This document shows positions 1 to 9,484 of a stretch of DNA of 64,000 nucleotides, piece by piece (position 1 is the first letter of the stretch; the number at the start of each line of letters is the position of its first letter). The notes under the pieces are model-generated. The model saw nothing but the letters and a program-made list of their open reading frames with translations. It did no database searches and was not told the origin of the DNA. The position numbers and the translations under genes are program-made. The stretch comes from Aliikangiella maris. Lineage in GTDB: Bacteria > Pseudomonadota > Gammaproteobacteria > Enterobacterales > Kangiellaceae. The stretch spans positions 47,284 to 111,283 of the forward strand of contig NZ_JBFDAH010000015.1 in assembly GCF_040719265.1 (NCBI RefSeq), written 5' to 3'.

Positions 1-2
1 GT

Positions 3-146
3 CATTTAAAATCAATTGAATATCGTCAAGTGGCGCGCCATTTAAAAAAGCATCTGCGTGGATTTTTTAAAGATGCCTTAAAAGATTGTCAGCGCCGATC
101 GCCAGAATCATCATCATTACAACTTGAAAAATCAGTCACAGATTAA
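3..146 (+). CDS. Possible 3' end of a CDS cut by the window edge
   Basis: One frame is open from base 3 to a TAA at 144-146 and encodes about 47 residues rich in Lys, Arg and His. It could be the C-terminal tail of a gene that starts before the window. The length is too short to recognise a family, and a chance open frame is not excluded. Confidence 0.3.
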   Translation, partial: HLKSIEYRQVARHLKKHLRGFFKDALKDCQRRSPESSSLQLEKSVTD

Positions 147-1111
147 CTTTCAATTAATCGCCAACGAATAAGCGAATTAGAATTTTTTACCCGCTTAAAA
201 AAGCACTCACTAGTGAGTGCCAGTACAGTAATAAACATAACCAATCGACCGGCAGATTAGCAGACATATTTGCGCTTCCGGTGAGTCAATTTTAAATGCT
301 CATTTATTTAGCCTAACTAATATCTACATTATTAACCGCACCTTTCATCAAGCATTGATGAACTTTGGCTCGGTAAGACTGCCAAAATTTTTTTGATTTT
401 TATTCATTTAATTGAAATTTAAACTTAAAGTTTCCCACAAGTTCTCACGCTACACAGACAAATTATCATTTATATCAAACAGGTTTGGTCATTTAATATT
501 ATTAAGCATACGGCTAAAATAAATCCTATAGTTTTGTCAAATCTAAAAAATTTTAGCATAAATTACAGCGGCTCTCATTCGCTTGCATCTTTTTGTTTAC
601 CTCAGCTTTTTTGAGTTTCCTTTCATTTAACTATTTTGATATTTTTCTGTAATCCTCATCTTACAAGTCAAGACATTTTGCTGACACTGTATTTCATCTT
701 GATTTCCTTACCCAACCTTTTCTTCTATTAAAATTTCAGCTTAATTAAGAACACGGACACTCTAAATCGACGCTTCTTCAGTTCAATCAATGAGAATATG
801 TCAACTACTTAACAAAAAGAAAATTCTATCACCCCACTTTGTTTTTACTCTTTCTTGACTGAATAAAAAATTATAAAAGCTTTTGCATTATTTTTTTAAT
901 TTATTTTTGCCAAACCTTCTTATTTTTTTTTATTTTTTTATTTTTTTTCACCAAAAACAGCTTAAGCAGCAATAGCATACGATGTAAATAATTCCATTTT
1001 CACTTATAACTGTTCCTTATATCATCACTTTGACATTCAGCTTTTTAAAAATGTCAAAGCGGCCAAAAAATATAAATCAATAAAATTATTATTCGTTATA
1101 GGAGAAGCAGT
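147..1111. other. Long AT-rich stretch without a gene
   Basis: About 960 bases hold no convincing open frame. The DNA is very AT-rich, with long T-runs around 880-955. Apart from the palindrome at 203-220 and the ribosome site of the next gene (GGAGAA just before 1112) I see no RNA gene or repeat. It may contain the promoter region of the protease gene. Confidence 0.5.
203..220. terminator. Perfect 18-bp palindrome beside an A-run, possible terminator
   Basis: GCACTCACTAGTGAGTGC is a perfect palindrome. It is preceded on the plus strand by AAAAAA, so on the minus strand it reads as a hairpin followed by a T-run, the form of a factor-independent terminator. No minus-strand gene ends here, so it may instead serve the gene left of the window by read-through or be a binding site. 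Confidence 0.35.
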
Positions 1112-3076
1112 ATGAGACTTAAATATAAAATAATATCGACGATAAGCATTTTTTTTCTTTCAAATAGTGTTGTTAATGCTGAGTCATTATTTAGTTGGGA
1201 TAATCATAGTGCAGCATCTAAAAATGTTAAACAGTCGTCTATCTCTGAAGTTGAGCGACTAAAAGCAAATGATCAAAGTATAAAAAACTTTTTCATTTAT
1301 AATACTAAGCCTGGTGTATTATCGGCTAATACAGATAAGCTAACTTTAAATTTAACACCCGATATTTCGGTAAAATTTAATAAAACCACGGTAGATGAAG
1401 GCGCATCAGGAAGTTTAATTTGGCAAGGCAACTCCTCTGTTAAAAATACAAACAATCGTTTAACTTCTGAAATAGACTTGGCAAGTAACAATGCTATTTT
1501 AGTTATGCGTGAAGGAAGAGTTACAGGGACAGTTAGAGTCGATGGACGTTTATTTAAAATTCAACCTTTAGCCAGTGGACAACACTTGGTGATTGAAATT
1601 GATGAAAATAATATGCAACCGGATCATCCTCCGGGAGAAATGGAGCAAGTGGAGTCTGAAATTGACGCTGAGCCAGAAAACAGATCGGCAGAGCAGGAAT
1701 TGGAGCATGCAGGATTAGAAATGGGACACCATGAATATTCTGACTTATCTCTTATGACAAATAATGGCCTGTTAGCGGCGGCCTCAACACCGGTTATTCG
1801 CGTTCTAGTACTTTACTCAAACGGTGTTCCCACAGAAGTTAATGACATTCCTGCATTGGTGGATTTAGCTATTGCTGAAACAAATCAGGGGTATATTAAC
1901 AGCCATATCAATTTAAAGGTAGAACTGGCTCATTTATCGAGTATTAACTACGATGCCGTTGGTGTGTCTAAAGATCTTGATCGGCTTAAAGCAACGAATG
2001 ATGGCTACATGGATAGTGCGCATACTTTAAGAAATAAATATAGTGCTGATGTTGTGATGCTGCTTACTCCGAAAGAACAATATTGTGGGAAAGCAGCTGC
2101 TATCGGCGCAACGTCGGCTAGTAGTGGGTTTGCGGTTACTATACAAAGTTGTGCAACCGGATATTATTCTTTTGGTCATGAGTTAGGTCACTTGTTTGGC
2201 GCACGACATAATCCTGAGAGAGATAGTACAACAACGCCTTATGCTTATGGGCATGGTTATCAAGATACTGATAAAAAGTGGCGTACTATCATGGCCTACA
2301 ACTGTTCGCCAAGTTGCTCACGAATTAACTGGTGGTCAAATCCATATCAGAGAAGAGATGGACGTGCAATGGGAACGATAGAAAAAAGCAACAATGCTAG
2401 AGTATTGCCCAATACAGCTGCAAAAATTGCGGCATTTCGAGGTGATCCAATCGTTAATGTTATAAGCAATGGAGTGCCTTGGGTTGGTATATCCAACCCT
2501 AACAAAGGAACCGATTATTTTTACAAAATTGATGTGCCTTACGGAGCAACAGATATTAAGTTTGAAATGAGTGGAGGAACTGGTGATGCAGATTTATATG
2601 TGAAGTTTAATACGCCATCAACGAGTACTTCTTGGGATTGTCGCCCTTTTAAAGAAGGCAATAATGAAACCTGTAATATGACTTCTACCAGAGGTACATA
2701 TTATATCAGAATAAATGCTTACAATGCATTTTCTGATGTTAGCTTAAAAGCAAGTTACACAGGTGGCATTGATACTGTTACGGCTAGTGCAGAAAATATT
2801 AACGTGCCAAAAAGCAAATGGTTGCGATATACCTATAAGCTTCCTGTTGGATTAGCTTCGATGACGGTTTCTATATCAGGTAATAATGGCGATGCTGATC
2901 TTTATGTAACTAAAGCTCAAAAATCTACAGGCTCAGTATTTGACTGCCGACCTTATAAGACTGGTAGTAATGAATTCTGTACTTTTAATTATCCTGATTC
3001 AGGAACTTGGTACTTGGATATTTATGGTGCAGAAGCGGCTTCAGATGTAACATTAAAAATAGAATCAACAAAATAG
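1112..3076 (+). CDS. Secreted metzincin zinc metalloprotease with two PPC domains
   Basis: A 654-residue exported endopeptidase. Residues 1-23 form a signal peptide (basic start, hydrophobic core, VNA-ES cleavage-like site). A propeptide-like region follows to about 225. The catalytic domain (about 230-440) carries the metzincin zinc motif HELGHLFGARH at 356-366 and a Met-turn IMAYN with M394. This resembles families M12/M72 (reprolysin and peptidyl-Asp type). Two tandem pre-peptidase C-terminal (PPC) domains follow at about 455-548 and 560-652, each with a cysteine pair in a DCRP..C pattern; such domains are often trimmed after secretion. The ribosome site AGGAGA precedes the ATG by a normal distance. 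It is monocistronic, with a hairpin right after it. Substrate preference cannot be read from the sequence. Confidence 0.88.
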   Translation: MRLKYKIISTISIFFLSNSVVNAESLFSWDNHSAASKNVKQSSISEVERLKANDQSIKNFFIYNTKPGVLSANTDKLTLNLTPDISVKFNKTTVDEGASGSLIWQGNSSVKNTNNRLTSEIDLASNNAILVMREGRVTGTVRVDGRLFKIQPLASGQHLVIEIDENNMQPDHPPGEMEQVESEIDAEPENRSAEQELEHAGLEMGHHEYSDLSLMTNNGLLAAASTPVIRVLVLYSNGVPTEVNDIPALVDLAIAETNQGYINSHINLKVELAHLSSINYDAVGVSKDLDRLKATNDGYMDSAHTLRNKYSADVVMLLTPKEQYCGKAAAIGATSASSGFAVTIQSCATGYYSFGHELGHLFGARHNPERDSTTTPYAYGHGYQDTDKKWRTIMAYNCSPSCSRINWWSNPYQRRDGRAMGTIEKSNNARVLPNTAAKIAAFRGDPIVNVISNGVPWVGISNPNKGTDYFYKIDVPYGATDIKFEMSGGTGDADLYVKFNTPSTSTSWDCRPFKEGNNETCNMTSTRGTYYIRINAYNAFSDVSLKASYTGGIDTVTASAENINVPKSKWLRYTYKLPVGLASMTVSISGNNGDADLYVTKAQKSTGSVFDCRPYKTGSNEFCTFNYPDSGTWYLDIYGAEAASDVTLKIESTK

Positions 3077-3104
3077 ATTTATTGTTATATTTCATTTAAA
3101 TTGT

Positions 3105-3138
3105 CTCATAAAAGGAAATATTAATTTCCTTTTATGAG
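3105..3138 (+). terminator. Perfect 15-bp stem hairpin after the protease gene
   Basis: Two 15-base arms (3105-3119 and 3124-3138) are perfectly complementary around a 4-base loop, 29 bases after the protease stop codon. There is no T-run directly after it on the plus strand, so it may act as a terminator or mRNA 3'-end stabiliser. Confidence 0.55.
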
Positions 3139-3596
3139 CGTAAAATAAATCAGAGTTAAAATCTTCTTATCATTCAAAATAAACTGAACCGGGACAACTT
3201 AAATTTAAAAATTTTTATATTTATAAAAGATAACAGTCAGATGGAATTTGAGCTAATATAATTTATTTTGCTATTAGTAGTATTTATTATTCTTATTTAA
3301 TACGGGTCACTATCATAAGATTCAAGCTCTTTACACCATTCTTACCAACGAACTCATCGATGCTCCAATAGCTTCGTTTTCTAATTCCTTTACCGTGTAG
3401 TGTGCAAGTGTTCGTAAAAAATTGTAACAAGCCTTTCAGGCTTTATAGGCCGATCTTAAGTTAAGTCTTTAATTCTGAAAACCCTGACATATTTAATCGG
3501 GTTCAGAATTAGATAAGTGCAGGTGGTTATGATTAGATCTGCTTACAGAGTAGGCTATCGCCATAAAAATATTTTTCTAATTGTGAGTATTTCAAA
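3139..3596. other. Intergenic region between convergent genes
   Basis: No gene is seen. It contains a second imperfect hairpin at about 3471-3510 (AATTCTGAA..CCC against GGGTTCAGAATT, two-base bulge). This lies downstream of the minus-strand pssA gene and could end its transcript. A small AGCCT-ttc-AGGCT hairpin lies at 3430-3442. Confidence 0.4.
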
Positions 3597-4952
3597 TCAA
3601 AGCAAACGATTTAAAATACTATCGAGCTTGGCTCGTCGAACAGAGCGCATCAATTTTTTGGGCGCTTCCGGATAATCATTCACATCTTCAATCTCTTCAA
3701 AATGCTTAATCTGCGTTGTATGAGTAATAATAGTTGCAAATTCGTTTTCAAATTTTTCTTGAAGCAGCTTTTGATTATCTTGAATGAGCACGCCATTTTC
3801 TAAATCGAGTTTACAAGCGCGAGGATTCAAGTTGTGTCCGGTAATTAAATAACTTTGGTAATCTGAACAAATTCCCTTCAAGTGAAATGTATTTCCATTA
3901 TCGAGCCACAAATTTAAATTAAGTAATCCTTTATCAATATAGCGCTGATTCTTTTTAACAAATCGTCGTAAATTCATTTCATAAACATACGGGACAATAC
4001 CAATTTTATTAAATGCCTCAGGTTCAGCAATATAAAAATCATTAGCGGTTTTATCACCAACGACAATATCAACTTTTACACCACGACGTAACAACCCGCG
4101 AATGGCGCGATTAATTTTTAAAGGAAAATTAAAGTATGGGGTGTAAACAATCAAATGATTTTGTGTCTGACGAATAATATCAAAAATGGTATTATTTAAT
4201 TGGTTGCGACGCCCACCATACCCTAGTAACGGCGTTAAGCTCACTTCACCTTCGGCGGCACAATCGACCGAAGGAACAAAATGATAACGACTGGCGCGCA
4301 ACAGTTTTTTAAATCGCTTAATAATGGGCAGTAACTTTTTTCGCTCTGGAATATCATATCCGGTAAGCGGGGTTACGGCAGAAAACTCTGCAATTTCATG
4401 CTTTAAAAATTCAGCAAAGCTGTTACAAAGAATTGGACTTTTTATTAAATGATAACGATCATAGCGGTATCTTTCAGCCTGGTGCAGGTAAACATTATTA
4501 ATACTGGCGCCACTGTAAAGTAAGGTATTATCAAATATAAAACCTTTTAAATGAAATACACCGAAAACTTCTTTGCTTTTTACCGGCACACCTAAAATAT
4601 CGATAGAATGTGAATATTTTTCCGCCATTTCGCGATACAGCCTGACATTGCCAATACTTTTTGCCTGCCCCATTAAGCCTCGTTGAGCACGGAGAAAATC
4701 AACAAATATTTTTACATCTAATTGGGGGTTTGCTTGTTTTGCCTGATAAATGGCTTCTAATATTTCTCTACCAGCTTCGTCGTCCTGAAGGTAAAGTGCC
4801 GCCAGATAAATACGCTGGCGTGCACTTCGAATAAGAGATAAAAGTTGTTGCTTAAAGTCTTTAGTGGTGGACAGGATCTGAATATTGTCCGCGGCAACAG
4901 AAATCGTTTTTAAAGTTTGAATAAATGGTATTGTGCTTGTCGCCAAAGCCAT
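3597..4952 (-). CDS. pssA: CDP-diacylglycerol-serine O-phosphatidyltransferase
   Basis: Makes phosphatidylserine from CDP-diacylglycerol and serine, the first step toward phosphatidylethanolamine. It is the gammaproteobacterial peripheral-membrane type of the phospholipase D superfamily. The 451-residue length equals that of E. coli PssA, and I recognise long stretches. Both HxK(x)4D catalytic motifs are present: H134/K136/D141 in FHLKGFIFD and H357/K359/D364 in FHLKGICSD. The ending is rich in basic residues, as expected for membrane association. The ATG lies five bases after the efpL stop, so the two form an operon. Nothing looks broken. Confidence 0.95.
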   Translation of the reverse strand: MALATSTIPFIQTLKTISVAADNIQILSTTKDFKQQLLSLIRSARQRIYLAALYLQDDEAGREILEAIYQAKQANPQLDVKIFVDFLRAQRGLMGQAKSIGNVRLYREMAEKYSHSIDILGVPVKSKEVFGVFHLKGFIFDNTLLYSGASINNVYLHQAERYRYDRYHLIKSPILCNSFAEFLKHEIAEFSAVTPLTGYDIPERKKLLPIIKRFKKLLRASRYHFVPSVDCAAEGEVSLTPLLGYGGRRNQLNNTIFDIIRQTQNHLIVYTPYFNFPLKINRAIRGLLRRGVKVDIVVGDKTANDFYIAEPEAFNKIGIVPYVYEMNLRRFVKKNQRYIDKGLLNLNLWLDNGNTFHLKGICSDYQSYLITGHNLNPRACKLDLENGVLIQDNQKLLQEKFENEFATIITHTTQIKHFEEIEDVNDYPEAPKKLMRSVRRAKLDSILNRLL

Positions 4953-4957
4953 ATTTA

Positions 4958-5527
4958 CTAATCCGCCCGCCCCATAAATTTTCTTTCAGCTGTATTAATT
5001 TTAACCTTTTCACCTTGCGAGATATATTCAGGTACTTGAATTGTCAGCCCTGTAGCAAATCTGGCTGGTTTTGTTCTGGCAGAAGCCGAAGCACCTTTAA
5101 TTGAAGGATCAGTCTCGGTAATTTCCATTTCAACAGATTGAGGAAGCTCAAGCCCAACAGTTTTACCATCAACGGTCAAGACTATCAGTCCCTCTGTCGA
5201 TTCATTAATAAACAGCATTTCTTCTTCGATATCAGCTAGTTTAAATGCATATTGGGTGAAATCTTCGCTATCCATAAAAATATAATCATCTCCGTCTATA
5301 TAAGAAAAACTGACCGCTCGACGATTCAACTCAACCAGAGTCAGCATATCTTCACCTTTAAAGGTATGCTCTACCTTGCTGTGCGACGGAATTTCATTAA
5401 AGCGTGTTTTGTACAAGGTCGCAGCGCCTCTGGCACTTGGACTATGCACATCGACATGTTTCACTAACAACATTTTACCGTTGTACTCGACTGCCATTCC
5501 CCGTTTTAATTCGCTTGCTTTTGGCAT
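4958..5527 (-). CDS. efpL: Elongation factor P-like protein EfpL (YeiP)
   Basis: A 189-residue EF-P paralogue (E. coli YeiP/EfpL is about 190). EF-P-family proteins bind between the P and E sites and relieve ribosome stalling on proline-rich stretches. The KOW-like N-terminal domain and two OB domains are present. The tip of the acceptor-arm loop reads SPSARGAA with Arg33 in place of the lysine that EF-P modifies, which is the signature separating EfpL from EF-P. It is therefore not expected to be beta-lysylated. It is co-transcribed with pssA immediately downstream. No canonical efp gene is in the window. Confidence 0.92.
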   Translation of the reverse strand: MPKASELKRGMAVEYNGKMLLVKHVDVHSPSARGAATLYKTRFNEIPSHSKVEHTFKGEDMLTLVELNRRAVSFSYIDGDDYIFMDSEDFTQYAFKLADIEEEMLFINESTEGLIVLTVDGKTVGLELPQSVEMEITETDPSIKGASASARTKPARFATGLTIQVPEYISQGEKVKINTAERKFMGRAD

Positions 5528-5655
5528 TTTTATCTCTTAATTATGACGCAAAAAAATCTGACCGTATCATAGCCGCTCAGACTCCTTTTTTAAAGAGTAG
5601 CCGATTAACTTTTTTATTGTCGACTTAAAAGCGACTAAAAATCATTTCACTCAAG

Positions 5656-6381
5656 TTAGTCGTGCTGCCGAATAAATCGTAGCGATTGAATATAATGATA
5701 GTTGATTTGTGAAATATCGTATTGATGTTCAGGCGCTACGGGGCAGCTCATTCGAGCAATACAGCGATCAGCACATAGTGAATCCGGCTGCTGTCGATAA
5801 GTTAGACAACGAGTCAAGTCAAGCGCATCATTTTGCAGTGCATTAGCAGGACAGGCCTGAATACAGATTTTAGTTTCACAAGTATCACAAGGCGAATGGT
5901 TTTGTGAAGGCATGATAGTTGAGCCTTTTTTATCGTATCGCCCTTTCATTAAAGCCACGGCACGATAAGCAAACCAGCTCCCCCACTGCTGATTAATACC
6001 AATACGAAATGGTGCACTATGGTGCCAACCAATCACCTTGCCTAATTGCTGTAACCCGCTAAATGTACCGCCAGGATAAATAAGTTGAAAGTCTTCCACC
6101 TGATGATTGTTTAAAAACCGTTCAAGCATTTGATGAGAGTATTCATCGATAGGATGTTGATGGCACCAGGGATTAAGAGCTTGCGATGAAACCGCTTGTT
6201 GAAGGCGTTGCCACAATAAACGCCCGGCATGACCAATAATCAAAATTTGTTGATAATCGGCAAGCTCGTAAGTTGGCGACTTTAAGGTCTGATAAATATC
6301 AGTTGGTATTGAATCAAGATCGAGTAATGCCTGCAAATTCAGACCTTTTTCAGATAGCCATTGGTAATCTAATACTTTCAT
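5656..6381 (-). CDS. QueG-like iron-sulfur protein in the cobalamin locus
   Basis: A 241-residue cytoplasmic protein. The middle (about 117-146, GW..x..IGIN..WGSWFAYRAV) resembles the corrinoid-binding part of epoxyqueuosine reductase QueG and reductive dehalogenases (G-W..LIN..GSWF). It is followed by cysteines C165, C168, C173, C177 and a second set C192, C203, C207, C213, consistent with two [4Fe-4S] clusters. It is much shorter than QueG (about 350-380) and lacks the HEAT-like C-terminus. It is the last gene of the minus-strand corrinoid group, 190 bases after cobD. By context and fold I infer a corrinoid reductase or decyanase role feeding adenosylation; this is inference. A plain ferredoxin-like annotation would also be defensible. 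Confidence 0.65.
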   Translation of the reverse strand: MKVLDYQWLSEKGLNLQALLDLDSIPTDIYQTLKSPTYELADYQQILIIGHAGRLLWQRLQQAVSSQALNPWCHQHPIDEYSHQMLERFLNNHQVEDFQLIYPGGTFSGLQQLGKVIGWHHSAPFRIGINQQWGSWFAYRAVALMKGRYDKKGSTIMPSQNHSPCDTCETKICIQACPANALQNDALDLTRCLTYRQQPDSLCADRCIARMSCPVAPEHQYDISQINYHYIQSLRFIRQHD

Positions 6382-6519
6382 TGCTCTTTCTCTAATTCTA
6401 AAGATGCAGTTAAAGGTTAAAGTTTTTCACACGAGAAATCATCAACCACAACATAGGTTGCAAACTTTAATGCTATATTTTTTATCATTTTATTTTCATA
6501 TATTAACATTCAATGATTT

Positions 6520-6561
6520 AACTTATCGATTTCAGTTTATCGACTTTAACTCATCGATTCT
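6520..6561. repeat. 14-bp tandem repeat, three degenerate copies
   Basis: Three consecutive 14-base units (AACTTATCGATTTC, AGTTTATCGACTTT, AACTCATCGATTCT) lie in the gap between the cobD-like gene and the QueG-like gene. They belong to a set of period-14 repeats seen at several intergenic sites in this window. Confidence 0.6.
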
Positions 6562-6571
6562 CACTTGTCTT

Positions 6572-7621
6572 TTAGTGATACGCTTTAAGCTGTAATAAGG
6601 CTTGGTCCAGCCTGTCCAGATCATCAGGCAAGGGAATACCAAAGCGTAAGGCATTCTTTTCATCACACAATCGCACATAAACTTTTTGCTGACAAAGTTG
6701 CTCAAAGCAGTCTTGCGAATTTGCTAGATAAACCGTTTTAAATAAGTCCGTCCCTGATATTTTTTCACCAGGGAAATGCCGAGTTAACATAGTGAGTAGC
6801 GCATTGGCATATTGAGCAAGCCGCTGGCGCTGAGCAAGTTGCCACTGAGTGTCGGCCAATGCCTGTTCCATTGCCCAAAGGGCTACGCCATTCACATGCC
6901 AGGGTCCAAGTTCTGTAGCGATTTGAGTTAGCAGGTTATCATTGGCAATGACACATCCCGCTCTAATACCTGCCAACCCAAAAAACTTACCTGTCGAGCG
7001 CAACACAATGCATCTTGTCATTAGTTGAGCAGGCCGATACCAGTATTCGGGTGCACAAACATCCATAAAGGCTTCATCAATAATCAGCCAGCCTTGTTTT
7101 TGCGCCAATTGCTGTGCCAACTGATGAATGAACGACGGTTGATATAATTCTCCCGTTGGATTATTTGGGTTTATGACAACCACAATATCACCCGTCTTTA
7201 TTTGTGTATTCAAAGGTAGTTGTTGGTATTCAATAATACTCGCTTGCTGCTTTTGCCAACAATATCGATGCTCACGATAACCCGAGGCAGGAATCCACAC
7301 TCGCAACGGTTGCTTACCGTCAAGCACTGAGTTGAAAGTTAAATCAGTCTGTATAATTTTAGGTAAACACTGAATAATACTTTGCGAACCGTGACTAATC
7401 AGCACATTATCCGCTCGATAATAGCTTTGTGCCAGTTGCAGCAGCTGCTCACTGACATGAGGTAACTTTTGCCAATATTCGACAGGAACTTCTGGCACCG
7501 GATAGCTAATTGGACTAATACCGGTTGATAAATCCAGCCAACCTTGGTCATCCAGTCCAAATTTTGCTGCCACTTGGCTCAACTGACCTCCATGAACAAC
7601 AGGTAGCGTAATTTCTTTCAT
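6572..7621 (-). CDS. cobD: Threonine-phosphate decarboxylase (CobD/CobC type), PLP enzyme
   Basis: A 349-residue fold-type I PLP enzyme of the histidinol-phosphate aminotransferase family. In corrinoid loci this family decarboxylates L-threonine O-3-phosphate to (R)-1-amino-2-propanol phosphate for the nucleotide-loop linker. Visible features are HGGQLSQVAAKFG near the N-terminus (typical for CobD), NPNNPTGELY (151-160), DEAF (182-185) and the PLP lysine K212 in STGKFFGLAGIRAG. It lies directly downstream of cbiB, whose product uses the aminopropanol phosphate, which supports CobD over histidine synthesis. In Pseudomonas nomenclature the same protein is CobC. Confidence 0.87.
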   Translation of the reverse strand: MKEITLPVVHGGQLSQVAAKFGLDDQGWLDLSTGISPISYPVPEVPVEYWQKLPHVSEQLLQLAQSYYRADNVLISHGSQSIIQCLPKIIQTDLTFNSVLDGKQPLRVWIPASGYREHRYCWQKQQASIIEYQQLPLNTQIKTGDIVVVINPNNPTGELYQPSFIHQLAQQLAQKQGWLIIDEAFMDVCAPEYWYRPAQLMTRCIVLRSTGKFFGLAGIRAGCVIANDNLLTQIATELGPWHVNGVALWAMEQALADTQWQLAQRQRLAQYANALLTMLTRHFPGEKISGTDLFKTVYLANSQDCFEQLCQQKVYVRLCDEKNALRFGIPLPDDLDRLDQALLQLKAYH

Positions 7622-7713
7622 AGACTCACTTACAAACGGACTTACTTAAAAACAGACTTACTAAAAAATAACTGATTACATTATTTAGCATAAAAACAAT
7701 GATTTGATAGGCA

Positions 7714-8682
7714 CTATCTGGCAGCTATCCATTCTATCATGCCAATAATTGCTATCCCGCTAACGAAAAGCATAAAGGCGCGATTGACCAAGCTAACCGC
7801 ACGCACAATGTGTTGAGCGGTTGGTGGCTCCCCTTCGCCGAGCTCAACCGAAACAAACCATTGTTGTTCGTACTGCGCCTTTCCACCCAGTTTTATCTGA
7901 AGCACAAACGCACCTATGGCCATCACCCAACCACCATTTAAACTTTTATATTGACGACTTTGATAAAGTGCTGTTTTTAACATTTGCCATCCCAAGGGAG
8001 GATGCCAGGATTGGCTCAACCAATACAAAACACCGGTCACTTTTGCCGACAGCCATCCTAACCAGTCATCAGATTTTGCTGCCAGCCAACCAAAGTGAGT
8101 AAATCGTGCGTTTTTATAACCCCACATGGCATCTAAAGTATTGACCAGACGATGTAAAACCACCAAAGGCGCACCACCAATCATGTACCAAAATAAAGTG
8201 GCAATTACCGCATCATGACCATTTTCTAAAACCGATTCAACCGTGGCACGATTGATTTGAGACTCATCCATGCTATCAGTACGCCGACTCACTATCATTT
8301 GTACAGCTTGGCGAGCTGATTGAATATCCCCCGTTGTTAAAGGCTGATAAATTGCGTATGCATGCTGCCGTAGACTCTGATTACCCAGACAAATATAAAC
8401 GAGAAATAAATCGCACCATACGACCATATTAGGCCACCCTAACCAATGGTTTTGCCACCACCAAAGACCTAGAGGTAAAGGCAAAACCATCACTCCCCAT
8501 GCCAGTGCGCCAAACAAGCGACTAGTTTGTACAGAAAATAAGTTTTTATTCAGTTGCCGCTCAAGTCGTGCAGCAAGATTGCCAAAGCCGACTAATGGGT
8601 GAAATCGTCCCGGTTCACCAAACAAACGGTCGATCGCATATGCACCGATTAAAACCAGGCTTGTTAATAACCAATCATTCAA
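7714..8682 (-). CDS. cbiB: Adenosylcobinamide-phosphate synthase CbiB (CobD of Pseudomonas)
   Basis: A 322-residue inner-membrane protein that attaches (R)-1-aminopropanol phosphate to adenosylcobyric acid. The signature DRLFGEPGRFHPLVGFG is at about residues 18-34, and RTDSMDESQINRATVES and a TLDAMWGYKN stretch lie in the middle, as expected for the family. Several hydrophobic segments lie near the N-terminus (about 1-20, 55-100), in the middle (about 155-175) and at the C-terminus (about 295-318). It sits between a histidine phosphatase gene and cobD in the btuB-led gene group. Confidence 0.92.
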   Translation of the reverse strand: MNDWLLTSLVLIGAYAIDRLFGEPGRFHPLVGFGNLAARLERQLNKNLFSVQTSRLFGALAWGVMVLPLPLGLWWWQNHWLGWPNMVVWCDLFLVYICLGNQSLRQHAYAIYQPLTTGDIQSARQAVQMIVSRRTDSMDESQINRATVESVLENGHDAVIATLFWYMIGGAPLVVLHRLVNTLDAMWGYKNARFTHFGWLAAKSDDWLGWLSAKVTGVLYWLSQSWHPPLGWQMLKTALYQSRQYKSLNGGWVMAIGAFVLQIKLGGKAQYEQQWFVSVELGEGEPPTAQHIVRAVSLVNRAFMLFVSGIAIIGMIEWIAAR

Positions 8683-8696
8683 GTTGAAGCTCGCTT

Positions 8697-9350
8697 TTAT
8701 TCAACCAAAACTTGAAGCTCATCAAGTTCAGCATGATAATACAATGGAAAAGTTTTTCCATTACCATACTGGCTATAAGCATCAACCTGACCTTGTACGC
8801 TTAACAGAGAAAGTAAACAACGAATTGCATCTCCATGTGTAATCACTAACAGGCAACCCTCTACAGGCAATTCGTTAGATTGCAATTGATTAGACAATCT
8901 TCGATTAGATAAAGGCAGATGACTTTTTATACCATTCAATTGCGTTCTTGCAATGTTGAGTAACGCTTGTTGAATTCTTTGCGCACAAGCAATTCCAGTT
9001 TCTCCATCAGGCGGTCCCTGATGATTAACCTTGTAAAAAACATCTGTAAAATATTTTTCACTTTTTAATTCCGAAAAATACTCAGCCTGCCACAAACCGA
9101 AATCCCGCTCAACTAATTGAGCATCAAGTTGTCGTTCAACATTAAGAACTTTTTCACAGATCTGTGCGGTATGTTCAGCCCGTTTTAGCGGAGATGAAAT
9201 AATTAACTTTACCTGAGCTGTTTTTAATTTTTCTGCCAGCGAATGGGCTTGCAAAATCCCTTCATCCGTCAATGGGCTATCGAGCCGTCCTTGAAGTTTC
9301 TTAAGTTTATTCCATTGAGTTTCGCCGTGGCGCGCAAGAATGATTTTCAC
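8697..9350 (-). CDS. Histidine phosphatase family protein, probable alpha-ribazole phosphatase (CobC-like)
   Basis: A phosphoglycerate-mutase-like phosphatase with the RHGE catalytic motif at the very N-terminus (KIILARHGETQWN), LTDEG, a second arginine block (SSPLKRAEHTA) and the second histidine in VITHGDAIR. In this setting it likely removes the 5' phosphate of alpha-ribazole-P or adenosylcobalamin-P. I chose the GTG at 9348-9350: AAAGG lies about 7 bases upstream and the protein then begins exactly where the family does; the open frame continues upstream to a TTG at 9425 with no ribosome site. Oddity: a 15-bp in-frame tandem repeat (LSN units) lies around 8873-8920, a probable insertion not usual in the family. 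Confidence 0.75.
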   Translation of the reverse strand: MKIILARHGETQWNKLKKLQGRLDSPLTDEGILQAHSLAEKLKTAQVKLIISSPLKRAEHTAQICEKVLNVERQLDAQLVERDFGLWQAEYFSELKSEKYFTDVFYKVNHQGPPDGETGIACAQRIQQALLNIARTQLNGIKSHLPLSNRRLSNQLQSNELPVEGCLLVITHGDAIRCLLSLLSVQGQVDAYSQYGNGKTFPLYYHAELDELQVLVE

Positions 9351-9484
9351 AATAAACCTTTCAGCGGTATTACCGGTTTTAATTTGATTAGATTTAACAT
9401 CCCCTAGAACCCTACCAACTATCAAATTGGCAAGGCTCTAAGTTTAAAGCACAAACAAAAAGCAAAAACGATCAGCAATAATCA

